Positions 5,853 through 5,912 of a DNA stretch of 5,912 nucleotides are shown in pieces (positions within the stretch are counted from its first letter, which is position 1; the number at the start of each line of letters is the position of its first letter). The notes below the pieces were generated by a model. The model did no database searches and was not told where the DNA came from. It saw nothing but the letters and a program-made list of their open reading frames with translations. A program made the position numbers and the translations under genes. The DNA comes from an uncultured Eubacterium sp. (GTDB lineage: Bacteria; Bacillota; Clostridia; Lachnospirales; Lachnospiraceae), in assembly GCA_900545725.1 (NCBI GenBank), contig URAI01000126.1, forward strand, positions 1 to 5,912, in the 5' to 3' direction.

Positions 5853-5912
5853 TTACAAAATTGTGATTTGTTGAAATACGGGGTGTAGTGGGGAAGTGGC
5901 GGATTGTATTGG

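Noticed and set aside
5867..5912. Plus-strand open frame running off the right edge
   Set aside because: It has no start codon or ribosome-binding site and is only about 15 codons long in the window, too little to call.
1..5912. A new defence, mobile or otherwise undescribed multi-gene system
   Set aside because: All identifiable genes are housekeeping or envelope families with intact motifs; no transposase, integrase, CRISPR repeats, toxin-antitoxin pair or phage gene was seen.

Overview
The window looks like an ordinary chromosomal segment of a low-GC Gram-positive anaerobe. The best guess is Clostridia, family Lachnospiraceae (Lachnospira/Roseburia/Butyrivibrio-like). This is inferred from the AT-rich codon choice (ATA, ACA, GTA, AGA, TTA), strong AGGAGG-type ribosome-binding sites, AT-only intergenic gaps and the style of the proteins. 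The genus is not established. All six intact or partial genes lie on the minus strand and are read from right to left.

From right to left (transcription order): a short degenerate reading frame (5852-5730) resembles the C-terminal wall-anchor tail of a surface protein. Next comes hom (homoserine dehydrogenase with a C-terminal ACT domain) behind a good sigma-A-like promoter. Then come rnhA (RNase HI with an N-terminal hybrid-binding/viroplasmin domain), a membrane-anchored SGNH/GDSL hydrolase and a PAP2-family membrane phosphatase. The gaps between these genes are about 100-140 nt, so a single tight operon is not obvious.

The 449-nt gap left of the PAP2 gene (1561-2009) holds no gene. It holds 36-nt imperfect direct repeats running up to the PAP2 stop, a large nested hairpin followed by five U (the terminator, possibly a structured RNA), and a near-consensus promoter with a roughly 146-nt AT-rich leader for leuD. 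leuD is followed after 141 nt by the 5' three-quarters of leuC, which runs off the left edge. LeuC and LeuD together form isopropylmalate isomerase of leucine synthesis. Both are of the short archaeal/clostridial subtype, and here the small-subunit gene comes first, the reverse of the usual leuC-leuD order.

The genes fall into small functional pieces: amino-acid biosynthesis (hom for Thr/Met, leuDC for Leu), RNA:DNA hybrid removal (rnhA) and envelope work (SGNH hydrolase, PAP2 phosphatase). I found no defence system, CRISPR array, insertion sequence, tRNA or rRNA. The most interesting non-coding signal is the nested hairpin at 1802-1897. Its three imperfect positions are all G-U pairs on the minus strand but A/C mismatches on the plus strand, as expected for an RNA made from the minus strand.
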